A stretch of DNA of 64,000 bases from Cellulomonas sp. SLBN-39 (GTDB taxonomy: Bacteria > Actinomycetota > Actinomycetes > Actinomycetales > Cellulomonadaceae): assembly GCF_006715865.1 (NCBI RefSeq), contig NZ_VFOA01000001.1, forward strand, positions 992,001-1,056,000. The letters run 5' to 3'. Positions 56,776 to 64,000 of this stretch are shown in pieces. The position numbers were made by a program, and so were the translations under genes. Within the stretch, counting starts at the first letter, position 1; every line of letters begins with the position of its first letter. The notes under the pieces were generated by a model. The model made no database searches. It saw only the letters and a list, made by a program, of their open reading frames with translations, and was not told the origin of the DNA.

Positions 56776-57900
56776 ATGCGCACCACCACCGCGGCCGCCG
56801 TCCTCGTCGCCGGCGTCTGCGCGACGCTCGTCGCCGGACCGGCCCACGCCGCCGGACCGGGACCGTCGTGCGGCGACACGCTCACGCAGGACACCGTCCT
56901 CACCGCGGACCTGACCTGCGCCGCGGGCGACGGGCTCGTCCTGTCACCGGGCGTGACGCTCGACCTCGGCGGCCACGCGCTCACCGGCCACGGCCGGTCC
57001 GCCGGGTCCGGCGTCGTCGCTCCGGCGCAGGGGGTCGTCACGGTCACCAACGGCGTCGTCCGCGGGTGGCACCGGGGCATCACCGCCCACGAGGCCCCCG
57101 GCGCGCCGGCGCCGGAGGGGCTCGGCGGCACGCTCTACGTCGACCGGGTGGTCGTCGAGGACACGACCTACGGGATCCGGGCGCGCGGGCGCGTCGACGG
57201 GCAGCACAAGCGGGTCGTCGTCGACCGCTCGACCATCCGTGGCGACGGCAACGGCACGGGCATCCTCGTCCACCACGGCACGGTCGACGCCCGCCGCAGC
57301 ACCGTGCAGCGCCACGCCGTCGGGATCCAGGCGGGCGAGTCGCGGGTGACGCTGAGCCGGTCCGTCGTGCGGGACAACGGCACGGGTGCCGCCACCGAGC
57401 AGACCCGCCTGGAGATCACGTCCTCCTCCCTCGTCGGGAACCGGTTCGGCGTCTACACGAGCTACGCGGACGACCTCTTCGTCAGCCACGCGGAGCTGCT
57501 GCACAACGGGCGCGGGCTCTTCCTCGCAGCCTCCGACGGCACTGCACGCGTGCAGGACACGACGTTCGCGGGCAACGAGGTCGGCATCGACCAGACGGGC
57601 AACCTGGCCCTCGTGCGGCGGGTGACGTTCCGCGAGAACGGCACCGGGTACCGCGTCGCGGCCGGCGCCTGGGCGGGGCCGTGGCAGCAGATGAGCGAGG
57701 TCGTCGACAGCACGTTCACCGGCGGCGGGGACGGGCTCGTCTCGGCCCAGGAGGGGCTGCGGGTCGGCGGCAACCGGGCGTCGGACAACACCGGTCGCGG
57801 CATCCACGCCCCCGGCGCCGCCGACCTCGGCGGCAACATCGCGTCGGGCAACGGGACCGAGCCGCAGTGCGTCGGGGTCTCCTGCACGCCCGGCGGCTGA
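56776..57900 (+). CDS. Secreted right-handed beta-helix protein 1
   Basis: 374 aa. Signal peptide (RTTTAAAVLVAGVCATLVAGPAHA), then the family block CGDTLTQDTVLTADLTCAAGDGL and VTLDLGGHAL. About a dozen irregular beta-helix turns marked by VxNGVVRGW, VVRDNGTG and STVQRHAVGI repeats follow, ending in a closing region GIHAPGAADLGGNIASGNGT with ECQCVGVSC-type Cys. Four conserved Cys probably form two disulfides capping the helix. Such proteins often bind or process polysaccharides, but no catalytic residues are recognised. Confidence 0.82.
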   Translation: MRTTTAAAVLVAGVCATLVAGPAHAAGPGPSCGDTLTQDTVLTADLTCAAGDGLVLSPGVTLDLGGHALTGHGRSAGSGVVAPAQGVVTVTNGVVRGWHRGITAHEAPGAPAPEGLGGTLYVDRVVVEDTTYGIRARGRVDGQHKRVVVDRSTIRGDGNGTGILVHHGTVDARRSTVQRHAVGIQAGESRVTLSRSVVRDNGTGAATEQTRLEITSSSLVGNRFGVYTSYADDLFVSHAELLHNGRGLFLAASDGTARVQDTTFAGNEVGIDQTGNLALVRRVTFRENGTGYRVAAGAWAGPWQQMSEVVDSTFTGGGDGLVSAQEGLRVGGNRASDNTGRGIHAPGAADLGGNIASGNGTEPQCVGVSCTPGG

Positions 57901-57940
57901 CCGGGCCCGCCTCGCCCAGGCGTCCCCGTCCTGGCGCGCC

Positions 57941-57994
57941 TACCCTGGCAGGGCGGCGTCGCAGGGGGCGGCGCGCACCCAGGGGGACACCGCC
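57941..57994 (+). promoter_or_regulatory. Conserved promoter/leader of beta-helix gene 2
   Basis: TACCCT at 57941 as -10, GCAGGGGGCG at 57961, CACCCAGGGGGAC, then CACCGCC before the ATG 34 bases after the motif. Confidence 0.55.
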
Positions 57995-59110
57995 ATGCGC
58001 ACTTCCACCACCCTGCCTGCACTCGTCCTGGCCGTCGGCGCGACGCTCGCCGCGGGCCCCGCGCAGGCCGCACCGGGGCCCGCGTGCGGGGACACGCTCA
58101 CGCAGGACACCGTCCTGACCCGCAACCTCACCTGCCCGTCCGGCGACGGGCTGTGGCTCGAACCCGGCGTCACCCTCGACCTCGGCGGCAAGGTGCTCGC
58201 CGGGCACGACGGCGGCAGCGGCGTCGTCGCCCCGTCCACGGGCGACGTCGCGATCGTCAACGGCGTCATCGCCGGCTGGGGCACCGGGGTGACGGGCTGG
58301 GACCCCGGACAGGACGAGACCGGCGCCTGGCCGGAGCTGAGCGGGACGGTGCTGCTGGACGGGGTCGTCATCCGCGGGGCCCGCATCGCCGTCTGGGCCT
58401 CAGGACGCCTCTACAGGTCCGAGCACAAGCACGTCGACATCGTCCGCTCGACCCTCCGGAACAACGTCTTCGGGCTCATGGCGTTCGGCGGTTCGGCGAG
58501 GTTCGACCGGTCGACGGTCCGCGACAGCCGCTACGGCGTCTTCGGCCGGCAGGCGACCATCGCCCTGGACCGGTCCGTCGTACGGGGCAACACCGTCGGC
58601 TACTGGAGCACCGGCGAGACCACGCTCACGCTCACGTCGACGGCGCTCCTCTTCAACACGAGAGGGCTGTCCCCCGCCGATGGCGACGTCATCACCATCG
58701 ACAGCTCGGACGTGCGGGGCCACGACCTCGCGCTCGACCTTGCGGGGCGGGGCGCCTCGGTCGAGCTGACCGCAACCACCCTGACCCGCAACGAGGTCGC
58801 GGTGCACGCCTCCGACTCGTTGCGCGTGGAGGGATCGACCTTCCACGAGAACGACGTCGCCGTCACGGTCACGGACGGCGGTTCCGGCGGCGTGGCAGAT
58901 CCCGTCGAGGTCGTGGGCTCGACCTTCTCGGACGGGGGCGACGGGCTGGTCGCCGAGGTCCCCGGCGTCCGCGTGGGCGGGAGCACGGCGACGGGCAACG
59001 CACGCCACGGGATCCACGCCCCCGGTGCCATCGACCTCGGCGGCAACACCGCCTCAGGGAACGGGACCGAGCCGCAGTGCGTCGGGGTCTCCTGCACCCC
59101 GGGCGGCTGA
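57995..59110 (+). CDS. Secreted right-handed beta-helix protein 2
   Basis: 371 aa. The signal peptide MRTSTTLPALVLAVGATLAA is almost identical to those of proteins 3 and 4. The capping Cys blocks and the C-terminus are as in protein 1, but the middle helix turns differ strongly (NVFGLMAFGGSARFDRSTVRD; TTLTRNEVAVHASDSLRV). The sequence follows protein 1 by 94 bp with its own conserved leader. Role unknown. Confidence 0.82.
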   Translation: MRTSTTLPALVLAVGATLAAGPAQAAPGPACGDTLTQDTVLTRNLTCPSGDGLWLEPGVTLDLGGKVLAGHDGGSGVVAPSTGDVAIVNGVIAGWGTGVTGWDPGQDETGAWPELSGTVLLDGVVIRGARIAVWASGRLYRSEHKHVDIVRSTLRNNVFGLMAFGGSARFDRSTVRDSRYGVFGRQATIALDRSVVRGNTVGYWSTGETTLTLTSTALLFNTRGLSPADGDVITIDSSDVRGHDLALDLAGRGASVELTATTLTRNEVAVHASDSLRVEGSTFHENDVAVTVTDGGSGGVADPVEVVGSTFSDGGDGLVAEVPGVRVGGSTATGNARHGIHAPGAIDLGGNTASGNGTEPQCVGVSCTPGG

Positions 59111-59144
59111 CGAGACGTTTTCACCCGGGCGAACCGGGGCATCG

Positions 59145-59158
59145 GGGACTTTCCGCCC
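59145..59158. promoter_or_regulatory. DosR-half-box-like element before beta-helix gene 3
   Basis: GGGACTTTCCGCCC agrees with the short DosR consensus GGGACTTNNGGCCC at all but one defined position. It lies 14 bp before the conserved CACACT element. A second, weaker example (GGGACTTACCACCC) is at 60384 before gene 4. Confidence 0.35.
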
Positions 59159-59172
59159 CGCGCGGGCCGGAC

Positions 59173-59226
59173 CACACTGGCGACGCGACGCCGCAGGGGG
59201 CGGCGCGCGCCCAGGGGGACACCGCC
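59173..59226 (+). promoter_or_regulatory. Conserved promoter/leader of beta-helix gene 3
   Basis: CACACT at 59173, GCAGGGGGCG at 59193, CCCAGGGGGACACCGCC before the ATG. Spacing identical to genes 2 and 4. Confidence 0.55.
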
Positions 59227-60351
59227 ATGCGCACTTCCACCGCCCTGCCCGCACTCGTCCTGGCCGTCGGCGCGACGCTGGCCGCAGGCCCCGCGCACGC
59301 CGCACCGGGGCCCGCGTGCGGGGACACCCTCACGCGGGACACCGTGCTCACCCGCAACCTCACCTGCCCGTCCGGCGACGGCCTCTGGCTCGCCCCCGGC
59401 GTGACCCTCGACCTCGGTGGCAAGGTGCTCGCCGGGCACGACGGCGGCAACGGCGTCGTCGCCCCGCCCTCGGGCGACGTCACCGTGACCAACGGCGTGA
59501 TCGCCGGGTGGCGCACCGGCCTGACGGCGGACGACCCCGGGTACGACCCGGAGACGGGCGAGTGGGTCGAGCTCGGCGGCACGGTCCACGTGGACCGCGT
59601 CGTGCTGCGCGACAACGGCACGGGCATCGACGGCACGGGGCGGCTCTACGGGCAGAAGAAGCTGTTCACCGTGGACCGCTCGACGCTGCGGGGCAACGTC
59701 ACGGGGTTCGCCACGACCGGCGGGTACGGGTCGTTCCACCGCACGACGCTGCGCGACAACGGGGTGGCGCTCTACGCCAACACCGGCGGCGTCGCGGTGA
59801 GCCGGTCGGTCCTGCGCGACAACGACTACGCCTTCTCCGGCGGCGGCGAGTCCGGGATCACCGTCACGTCGACGGCCGTGCTCGACAACCGCATCGGCTT
59901 CCAGGCGTGGTTCATGGACTCCGTCGAGATCACCCGGTCCGAGGTCCGCGGTCACGACGTCGCGCTCGACATCGCCGGCGACGCCGGCTACACGAAGGTC
60001 CACGACACGACGCTGACCGGCAACGACGTGGCGGTCGACGTGCAGGGCAGCCCGTTCGAGGTGCGACGCTCGACGTTCCGGAAGAACGGCGTGGCCGTCC
60101 GCTCCGCCGAGAACTCCTGGCCCGACGCCCCGTTCGACCGCACCGCCGAGGTCACGGGCAGCACGTTCGCGGACGGCGGTGACGGTCTCGTGTCGCAGTT
60201 CGCGGGCATGAAGGTGGGCGGCAACACGGCGACGGGCAACACGGGCCGCGGCATCCACGCGCCGGGTGCACAGGACCTCGGCGGCAACACCGCGCGCGGC
60301 AACGGCACCGAGCCGCAGTGCGTGGGCGTCGTGTGCGCCCCGGCGGGCTGA
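59227..60351 (+). CDS. Secreted right-handed beta-helix protein 3
   Basis: 374 aa. Signal peptide ending AAGPAHAAP, Cys blocks CGDTLTRDTVLTRNLTC and QCVGVVC, and helix turns with STLRGNVTGFATTGGYGSFHRTTLRDNGVALYANTGG. It is most similar to protein 4. The beta-helix uses Asn/Gly-rich turns (DNGTGIDGTG). No catalytic pair is evident, so an adhesion or carbohydrate-binding role is as likely as an enzyme. Confidence 0.82.
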   Translation: MRTSTALPALVLAVGATLAAGPAHAAPGPACGDTLTRDTVLTRNLTCPSGDGLWLAPGVTLDLGGKVLAGHDGGNGVVAPPSGDVTVTNGVIAGWRTGLTADDPGYDPETGEWVELGGTVHVDRVVLRDNGTGIDGTGRLYGQKKLFTVDRSTLRGNVTGFATTGGYGSFHRTTLRDNGVALYANTGGVAVSRSVLRDNDYAFSGGGESGITVTSTAVLDNRIGFQAWFMDSVEITRSEVRGHDVALDIAGDAGYTKVHDTTLTGNDVAVDVQGSPFEVRRSTFRKNGVAVRSAENSWPDAPFDRTAEVTGSTFADGGDGLVSQFAGMKVGGNTATGNTGRGIHAPGAQDLGGNTARGNGTEPQCVGVVCAPAG

Positions 60352-60412
60352 GGGACGCGTTTCACCCGGGAATCGCGCGATCCGGGACTTACCACCCTGG
60401 CGCGGACGTGGT

Positions 60413-60466
60413 CACACTGGCGACGCAGCGTCGCAGGGGGCGACGTGCACCCAGGGGGACATCGCC
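60413..60466 (+). promoter_or_regulatory. Conserved promoter/leader of beta-helix gene 4
   Basis: CACACT at 60413, GCAGGGGGCG at 60433, CACCCAGGGGGACATCGCC before the ATG. Confidence 0.55.
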
Positions 60467-61600
60467 ATGCGCACTTCCACCGCCCTGCCCGCGCTCGTCC
60501 TGGCCGTCGGTGCGACGCTCGTCGCCGGCCCGGTGCAGGCGGCACCGCCCGGTCCTGCGTGCGGGGAGCACCTGACCGTGGACACCGTGCTCACCCGCAA
60601 CCTCACCTGCACGTCCGGCGACGGGCTCACGCTGGCGCCGGGCGTCACGCTCGACCTCGGCGGCAAGGTGCTCACCGGGCACGACGCCGGGCGCGGGGTC
60701 GTCGGGCCGCCCACCGGGGACGTGACGGTCACCAACGGCGTCGTGACCGGGTGGGGCACCGGGGTGACGGCCGACGACCTCACGGGCACCGACCCGGAGA
60801 CGGGCGACGACCTGGAGCTCGACGGCACCGTCCGCGTCGTCGGCGTCGTGGTGCGGGACAACGGCACCGGCGTCGACGGCACCGGCCGGCTCTACGACAG
60901 CTTCAAGACGTTCGAGGTCGACCGGTCGACGCTGCGGGGCAACGGCACCGGGTTCTCCACGGTCGGCGGGTACGGCACGTTCACGCGCACGACGCTGCGG
61001 GACAACGACGTCGCCCTCTCCGCGAACACCGGCGGTGTGCGGCTGGAGCGCTCGGTGGTGCGCGACAACGGCACCGGGTTCGACAGCGGCGGCGAGGCGG
61101 GGATCGACCTGGTGTCGACCGCGTTCCTCGGCAACGACGTCGGGATCCGCACGGGGTTCATGGACTTCGTCACCGTCGAGCGGTCGGAGCTGAGCCGCAA
61201 CGGCACGGCCATCGACCACGGGCCCGGCGGGTCGTACCTGCGGGTGCAGGACACGACGTTCGCGTCGAACGGCACGGGCGTGGCCGCGCACGGCGACGAG
61301 ATGGCGATCACCGGCTCGACGTTCCGGAAGAACGACGTCGGCGTGTCCGTCGAGCCGGACAGCTGGCCCGACGCCCCGTGGGAGCGGGTCACCTCGATCG
61401 TCGGCAGCACCTTCGTCGACGGCGGCGACGGCCTGCTCTCGCAGTGGGAGGGCGCACAGATCGGCGACAACTCTGCGACCGGCAACGAGCGGTGGGGCAT
61501 CCACGCCCCCGGCGCGGACGACCTCGGGCTGAACTCCGCGTCCGGCAACGGCAACGAGCCCCAGTGCGTCGGGGTGGTCTGCGCACCGACCGCGCCCTGA
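60467..61600 (+). CDS. Secreted right-handed beta-helix protein 4
   Basis: 377 aa. Signal peptide ending AGPVQAAPP. CGEHLTVDTVLTRNLTC replaces the CGDTLT of the others. Turns include RLYDSFKTFEVDRSTLRGNGTGFSTVGGYGTFTRTTLRDN and STFRKNDVGVSVEPDSWPDAPWERV, shared with protein 3 in the same order. It ends GNEPQCVGVVCAPTAP. Confidence 0.82.
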   Translation: MRTSTALPALVLAVGATLVAGPVQAAPPGPACGEHLTVDTVLTRNLTCTSGDGLTLAPGVTLDLGGKVLTGHDAGRGVVGPPTGDVTVTNGVVTGWGTGVTADDLTGTDPETGDDLELDGTVRVVGVVVRDNGTGVDGTGRLYDSFKTFEVDRSTLRGNGTGFSTVGGYGTFTRTTLRDNDVALSANTGGVRLERSVVRDNGTGFDSGGEAGIDLVSTAFLGNDVGIRTGFMDFVTVERSELSRNGTAIDHGPGGSYLRVQDTTFASNGTGVAAHGDEMAITGSTFRKNDVGVSVEPDSWPDAPWERVTSIVGSTFVDGGDGLLSQWEGAQIGDNSATGNERWGIHAPGADDLGLNSASGNGNEPQCVGVVCAPTAP

Positions 61601-61666
61601 GGCCCACCGGTGCGCCTGCTGCCCCGCAGGCGCACCGGCCCACCCCGCCCCACCCCGGAGACCACC

Positions 61667-62794
61667 ATGCGCATCACCACGGCCCTGCCCGGCCTCGCCC
61701 TGGTCGCGGTCGCGGCGCTCGGGGCGGGGCCCGCCCACGCAGCACCCGCGGGGCCGGCCTGCGGCGACACGCTCACCGTCGACACGGTCCTCACCGCCGA
61801 CCTGACCTGCGCCGAGGGGGTCGGGCTGCGCCTGGGCCCGGGCGTCACGCTCGACCTCGACGGCCACGTGCTGCGGGGCGGGAGCCTGCGGCAGACCGGC
61901 GTCGTGGTGCCCGCGGGCGGCGACGTGACGATCACCGACGGCGTGATCACGTTCTGGGGCGCCGCCGTCGCCGACCACGTGTACGACGGGGACCCGGACG
62001 TCGGGGCGCCGGGACCGCTCGGCGGCACGGTCCACCTCGACCGGGTGGTCGTGCGGGACGGCCTCTACGGCGTCCGCACCGTCGCGCACGAGGACGGGTC
62101 CGCCACGACGGTGGACGTCGACCGCTCGACGTTCTCCCTGGTCACCGCCCCGCTCTGGATCGACGGCGGCGTGCTGGAGCTGCGGCGCTCGACGCTGCGC
62201 GACAACGGCTCCGCGATCGCCCTCCAGGGCGGTCGGGCGACGATCACGCGGTCGGTGCTGCGCTCCAACGACGGCGCCGTGAACGTCAGCGAGGGCGGCT
62301 CGGCAGTCGTCCGATCCACCGCCTTCCTCGGCAACGCCGCCGCCGTCGAGACGTGGTCGGGCGGGTCCGCCGACGTGCGCAGGTCGGAGATCCGGGACAG
62401 CACGACCGCGGTCCGGCTCAACGCGGGATCCGGGTCGACGGTCGTCACGGACGTCTCGATCACCGGCGGCAGCCGCGGGATCCAGGCCGAGGGCGGGACG
62501 CTCGTCGTCGAGCGCGTGCACCTTGCCGACCACACGGACGAGTCCGTGGTCCTCTTCGCTCCCCCGGCCGGGCAGGTGGCGTCGGCGCGGATCGTGAGGA
62601 GCACGTTCCACGACGGCGGTGACGGCGTCGTCTCGGCCTGGGGCGCCGGCCTGAGCCTTGGCGGCAGCACCGCGACCGGGAACGCCGGCTGGGGCGTCCA
62701 CGCGCCCGGGGCCGTCGACCTCGGGGGCAACGCCGCCGGGGGCAACGGCCGCGAGCCGCAGTGCGTCGGGGTCGTCTGCGCCGCAGCGCCCTGA
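61667..62794 (+). CDS. Secreted right-handed beta-helix protein 5
   Basis: 375 aa, the most divergent of the five: MRITTALPGLALVAVAALGA, CGDTLTVDTVLTADLTCAEG, VLRGGSLRQTGVVV, then turns with fewer NGTG motifs and more Ser/Thr. Its upstream sequence does not have the GCAGGGGGCG leader; CGGAG precedes the ATG instead, so it may be read from the gene 4 transcript. The Cys caps and GVHAPGAVDLGGNAAGGNG are kept. Confidence 0.82.
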   Translation: MRITTALPGLALVAVAALGAGPAHAAPAGPACGDTLTVDTVLTADLTCAEGVGLRLGPGVTLDLDGHVLRGGSLRQTGVVVPAGGDVTITDGVITFWGAAVADHVYDGDPDVGAPGPLGGTVHLDRVVVRDGLYGVRTVAHEDGSATTVDVDRSTFSLVTAPLWIDGGVLELRRSTLRDNGSAIALQGGRATITRSVLRSNDGAVNVSEGGSAVVRSTAFLGNAAAVETWSGGSADVRRSEIRDSTTAVRLNAGSGSTVVTDVSITGGSRGIQAEGGTLVVERVHLADHTDESVVLFAPPAGQVASARIVRSTFHDGGDGVVSAWGAGLSLGGSTATGNAGWGVHAPGAVDLGGNAAGGNGREPQCVGVVCAAAP

Positions 62795-62842
62795 CGGCCC
62801 GCCGCTGCCCGCCACCCGGCCGCCGGCGGGCTGCGCCGGACG

Positions 62843-63244
62843 TCAGGGGCGGCGGCAGGCCCGCTCGGCCGCGCCCCGACGGCGCAGGAGCCCGACGCCG
62901 ACGACCGCCAGCGCGGCGAGCGCCATGGTCACCTGCTGCGGGGCGGCCGCGAGGAGGCCTGCGGCACCGACGACGCTCAGCCCGGACGCCGCGTCGCACG
63001 GGCCGCAGCCGAGCACGTCGGCGGCGCGCTGCCCGCGCGCGGGCACGTACCCGGCGAGCAGCACGGCACCGGCCACGGCCGTCAGCGCCACCACGACCGC
63101 CCACGCCGCGCCGGGCACGGGCAGTCCACCGCCCGCGGCCACCAGCAGCACGAGCAGCACGGGGACCAGCACGGCCCCGACCACGACCCGCCGGGGCGAC
63201 GGCGCCCGCCGGGCCGCGCGTGCCGGTGGTGCGAGGACGTCCAC
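62843..63244 (-). CDS. Four-TM membrane protein with CxxC motif, paired with thioredoxin
   Basis: 133 aa. Four hydrophobic segments (VVVGAVLVPVLLVLLVAAGG; AWAVVVALTAVAGAVLLAGY; LSVVGAAGLLAAAP; TMALAALAVVGVGLL). GCGPCDAASG between helices two and three offers a redox CxxC close to the membrane. It starts at a GTG two bases after the thioredoxin stop. It may receive electrons from thioredoxin, as in small DsbD/CcdA-like relays, though shorter than those families. Inference. Confidence 0.65.
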   Translation of the reverse strand: MDVLAPPARAARRAPSPRRVVVGAVLVPVLLVLLVAAGGGLPVPGAAWAVVVALTAVAGAVLLAGYVPARGQRAADVLGCGPCDAASGLSVVGAAGLLAAAPQQVTMALAALAVVGVGLLRRRGAAERACRRP

Positions 63245-63246
63245 CG

Positions 63247-63615
63247 TCAGCGCGCGGCCGTCTCGGCGGCGACCTGGCGCCGCACCTCGTCCATGTCGAG
63301 CGCGCGGGCCTGCTGCACGAGGTCCTCGAGCGCGGACGCCGGCAGCGCGCCGGGCTGCGAGAACAGCGGGATGCCGTCGCGGAAGATCATGAGGGTCGGG
63401 ATCGACGAGATGCCGGCCGCTCCGGCGAGGGCCTGCTCCGCCTCGGTGTCGACCTTGGCGAACACCACGTCGGGGTGCGCCTGCGACGCAGCCTCGAAGA
63501 CGGGCGCGAACATGCGGCACGGGCCGCACCAGGACGCCCACCAGTCGACGAGGACGATGCCGTCCTGCTGCACGGTGGCTGTGAAGGTCTCGGACGTGAG
63601 CTCGACGGTGGACAT
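63247..63615 (-). CDS. Thioredoxin
   Basis: 122 aa. VLVDWWASWCGPCRMFAPVFE with the WCGPC active site, DVVFAKVDTEAEQALAGAAGISSIPTLMIFRDG with cis-Pro, and a short C-terminal extension (RQVAAETAAR). Cytoplasmic dithiol reductase. AGGAG precedes the ATG. Transcription starts near a CsoR/CstR-like palindrome, so expression may respond to copper or sulfane sulfur. Confidence 0.95.
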   Translation of the reverse strand: MSTVELTSETFTATVQQDGIVLVDWWASWCGPCRMFAPVFEAASQAHPDVVFAKVDTEAEQALAGAAGISSIPTLMIFRDGIPLFSQPGALPASALEDLVQQARALDMDEVRRQVAAETAAR

Positions 63616-63640
63616 GGCCCCTCCTGGTGGTCGACGACGA

Positions 63641-63666
63641 CGAGCATACCCCCCCGGGTATGCTCG
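63641..63666. promoter_or_regulatory. CsoR/CstR-type operator
   Basis: CGAGCATACCC-CCCC-GGGTATGCTCG, perfect 11-bp arms. The core ATACCC...GGGTAT is the known pattern of CsoR (copper) and CstR (persulfide) family operators. It lies 26 bp before the thioredoxin ATG and 43 bp beyond the YbaK-like gene's stop. No CsoR gene is in the window. Confidence 0.7.
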
Positions 63667-63708
63667 CGTCGGGTGACGCTGCTGGCACCGCCCGCGCCGG
63701 GGCGCCCG

Positions 63709-64000
63709 TCAGGGCAGTCGCGAGACCGTCACCCAACCCGGGTCGCCGGTCACGTGCGCGAGCTCGTCGCACGTCAGCTCGATGGCCGACGCCGCGTCGC
63801 CGCACGCCGGGAAGACGCTCGCGAACCGCCGCAGCGACGTGTCGAGCCGCACCGTCGCGGACGGCGGGTTGCCGAACGGGCACACCCCGCCGGGGGCGTG
63901 CCCGGTGAGCTCCTCGACCTCGTCGCCGCCGAGCATCCGGGCCTTGACGCCGAACGCCGCCCGGAACGCCGCGTTGTCGACCCGCGCGTCGCCGGCGACC
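63709..64000 (-). CDS. YbaK/aminoacyl-tRNA deacylase-like protein (5' end outside window)
   Basis: The visible 96 C-terminal residues read VAGDARVDNAAFRAAFGVKA, then RMLGGDEVEELTGHAPGGVC and PFGNPPSATVRLDTSLRRF. GDxRxDN..F...FG.KA.ml and GHAPGGVCPFG are the YbaK/EbsC signatures, including the catalytic-site region that hydrolyses mischarged aminoacyl-tRNA such as Cys-tRNA(Pro). The apparent ATG at 63936 is internal. The rest lies right of the window. Confidence 0.9.
   Translation of the reverse strand, partial: VAGDARVDNAAFRAAFGVKARMLGGDEVEELTGHAPGGVCPFGNPPSATVRLDTSLRRFASVFPACGDAASAIELTCDELAHVTGDPGWVTVSRLP

Overview
The window is very GC-rich (about 73% by eye), with C/G-ended codons, many GTG starts, ATGA/GTGA gene overlaps and numerous actinobacterial families (WXG100/EccC, LysM-BTAD, DevS-like kinase, DUF305, HipA, YchJ). 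It fits a Gram-positive actinobacterium, most likely Cellulomonadaceae or a close Micrococcales relative. The genus is an inference. No rRNA, phage or CRISPR array was seen. Three tRNA genes are present: Arg-ACG, Ser-GCT and Ser-TGA.

1-8,100: a NarL-type sensor kinase, membrane proteins, a nucleoside hydrolase, a DevS/DosS-like GAF-GAF kinase preceded by a near-perfect DosR-type box, two YcxB-like membrane genes (one apparently frameshifted), a lipoprotein and a DUF4232-like protein. 8,250-13,920: a plus-strand cluster of type VII secretion-related character (EspG-like protein, 479-aa putative substrate, WXG100-like protein), followed by a tandem A-B-A-B-A array of two unrecognised gene families with signs of gene conversion.

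13,966-31,450 reads leftwards. A Flp/Tad pilus operon (CpaB-like, CpaE-like, TadA, TadB, TadC, Flp-like pilin, three TadE/TadG-like pseudopilins) ends in a LysM-BTAD membrane protein and a strong hairpin. It is followed by a WXG100 gene, a full-length EccC ATPase, and three lipoprotein paralogues with a secreted protein and a signal-peptide-only relic. A divergent FHA/zinc-ribbon gene starts at 31,578.

32,400-43,200: a small winged-helix gene, tRNA-Arg, a patatin-like lipase with embedded membrane segments, an SDR/XRE divergent pair around a palindrome, an OmpR-type two-component system with a DUF305 lipoprotein and a five-TM protein that share 11-bp-phased operator-like repeats, and a hipBA module. 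43,200-45,190: a less GC-rich island (DUF2188 protein, 55-aa basic protein, XRE repressor, ImmA/IrrE protease, IS481 remnant) flanked by imperfect direct repeats, one of which enters the 3' end of tRNA-Ser(GCT).

45,260-56,510: ThrE exporter; an SDR-TetR-SCP2-like-aminotransferase operon with a perfect 18-bp palindrome; coiled-coil and YchJ proteins; a cystine-type ABC transporter preceded by a Cys-rich leader peptide; DUF6338 and alpha/beta-hydrolase genes. 56,770-62,800: five tandem secreted beta-helix paralogues, four with a shared leader. 62,840-64,000: a thioredoxin/membrane-protein pair under a CsoR/CstR-like operator, and a truncated YbaK-domain gene.
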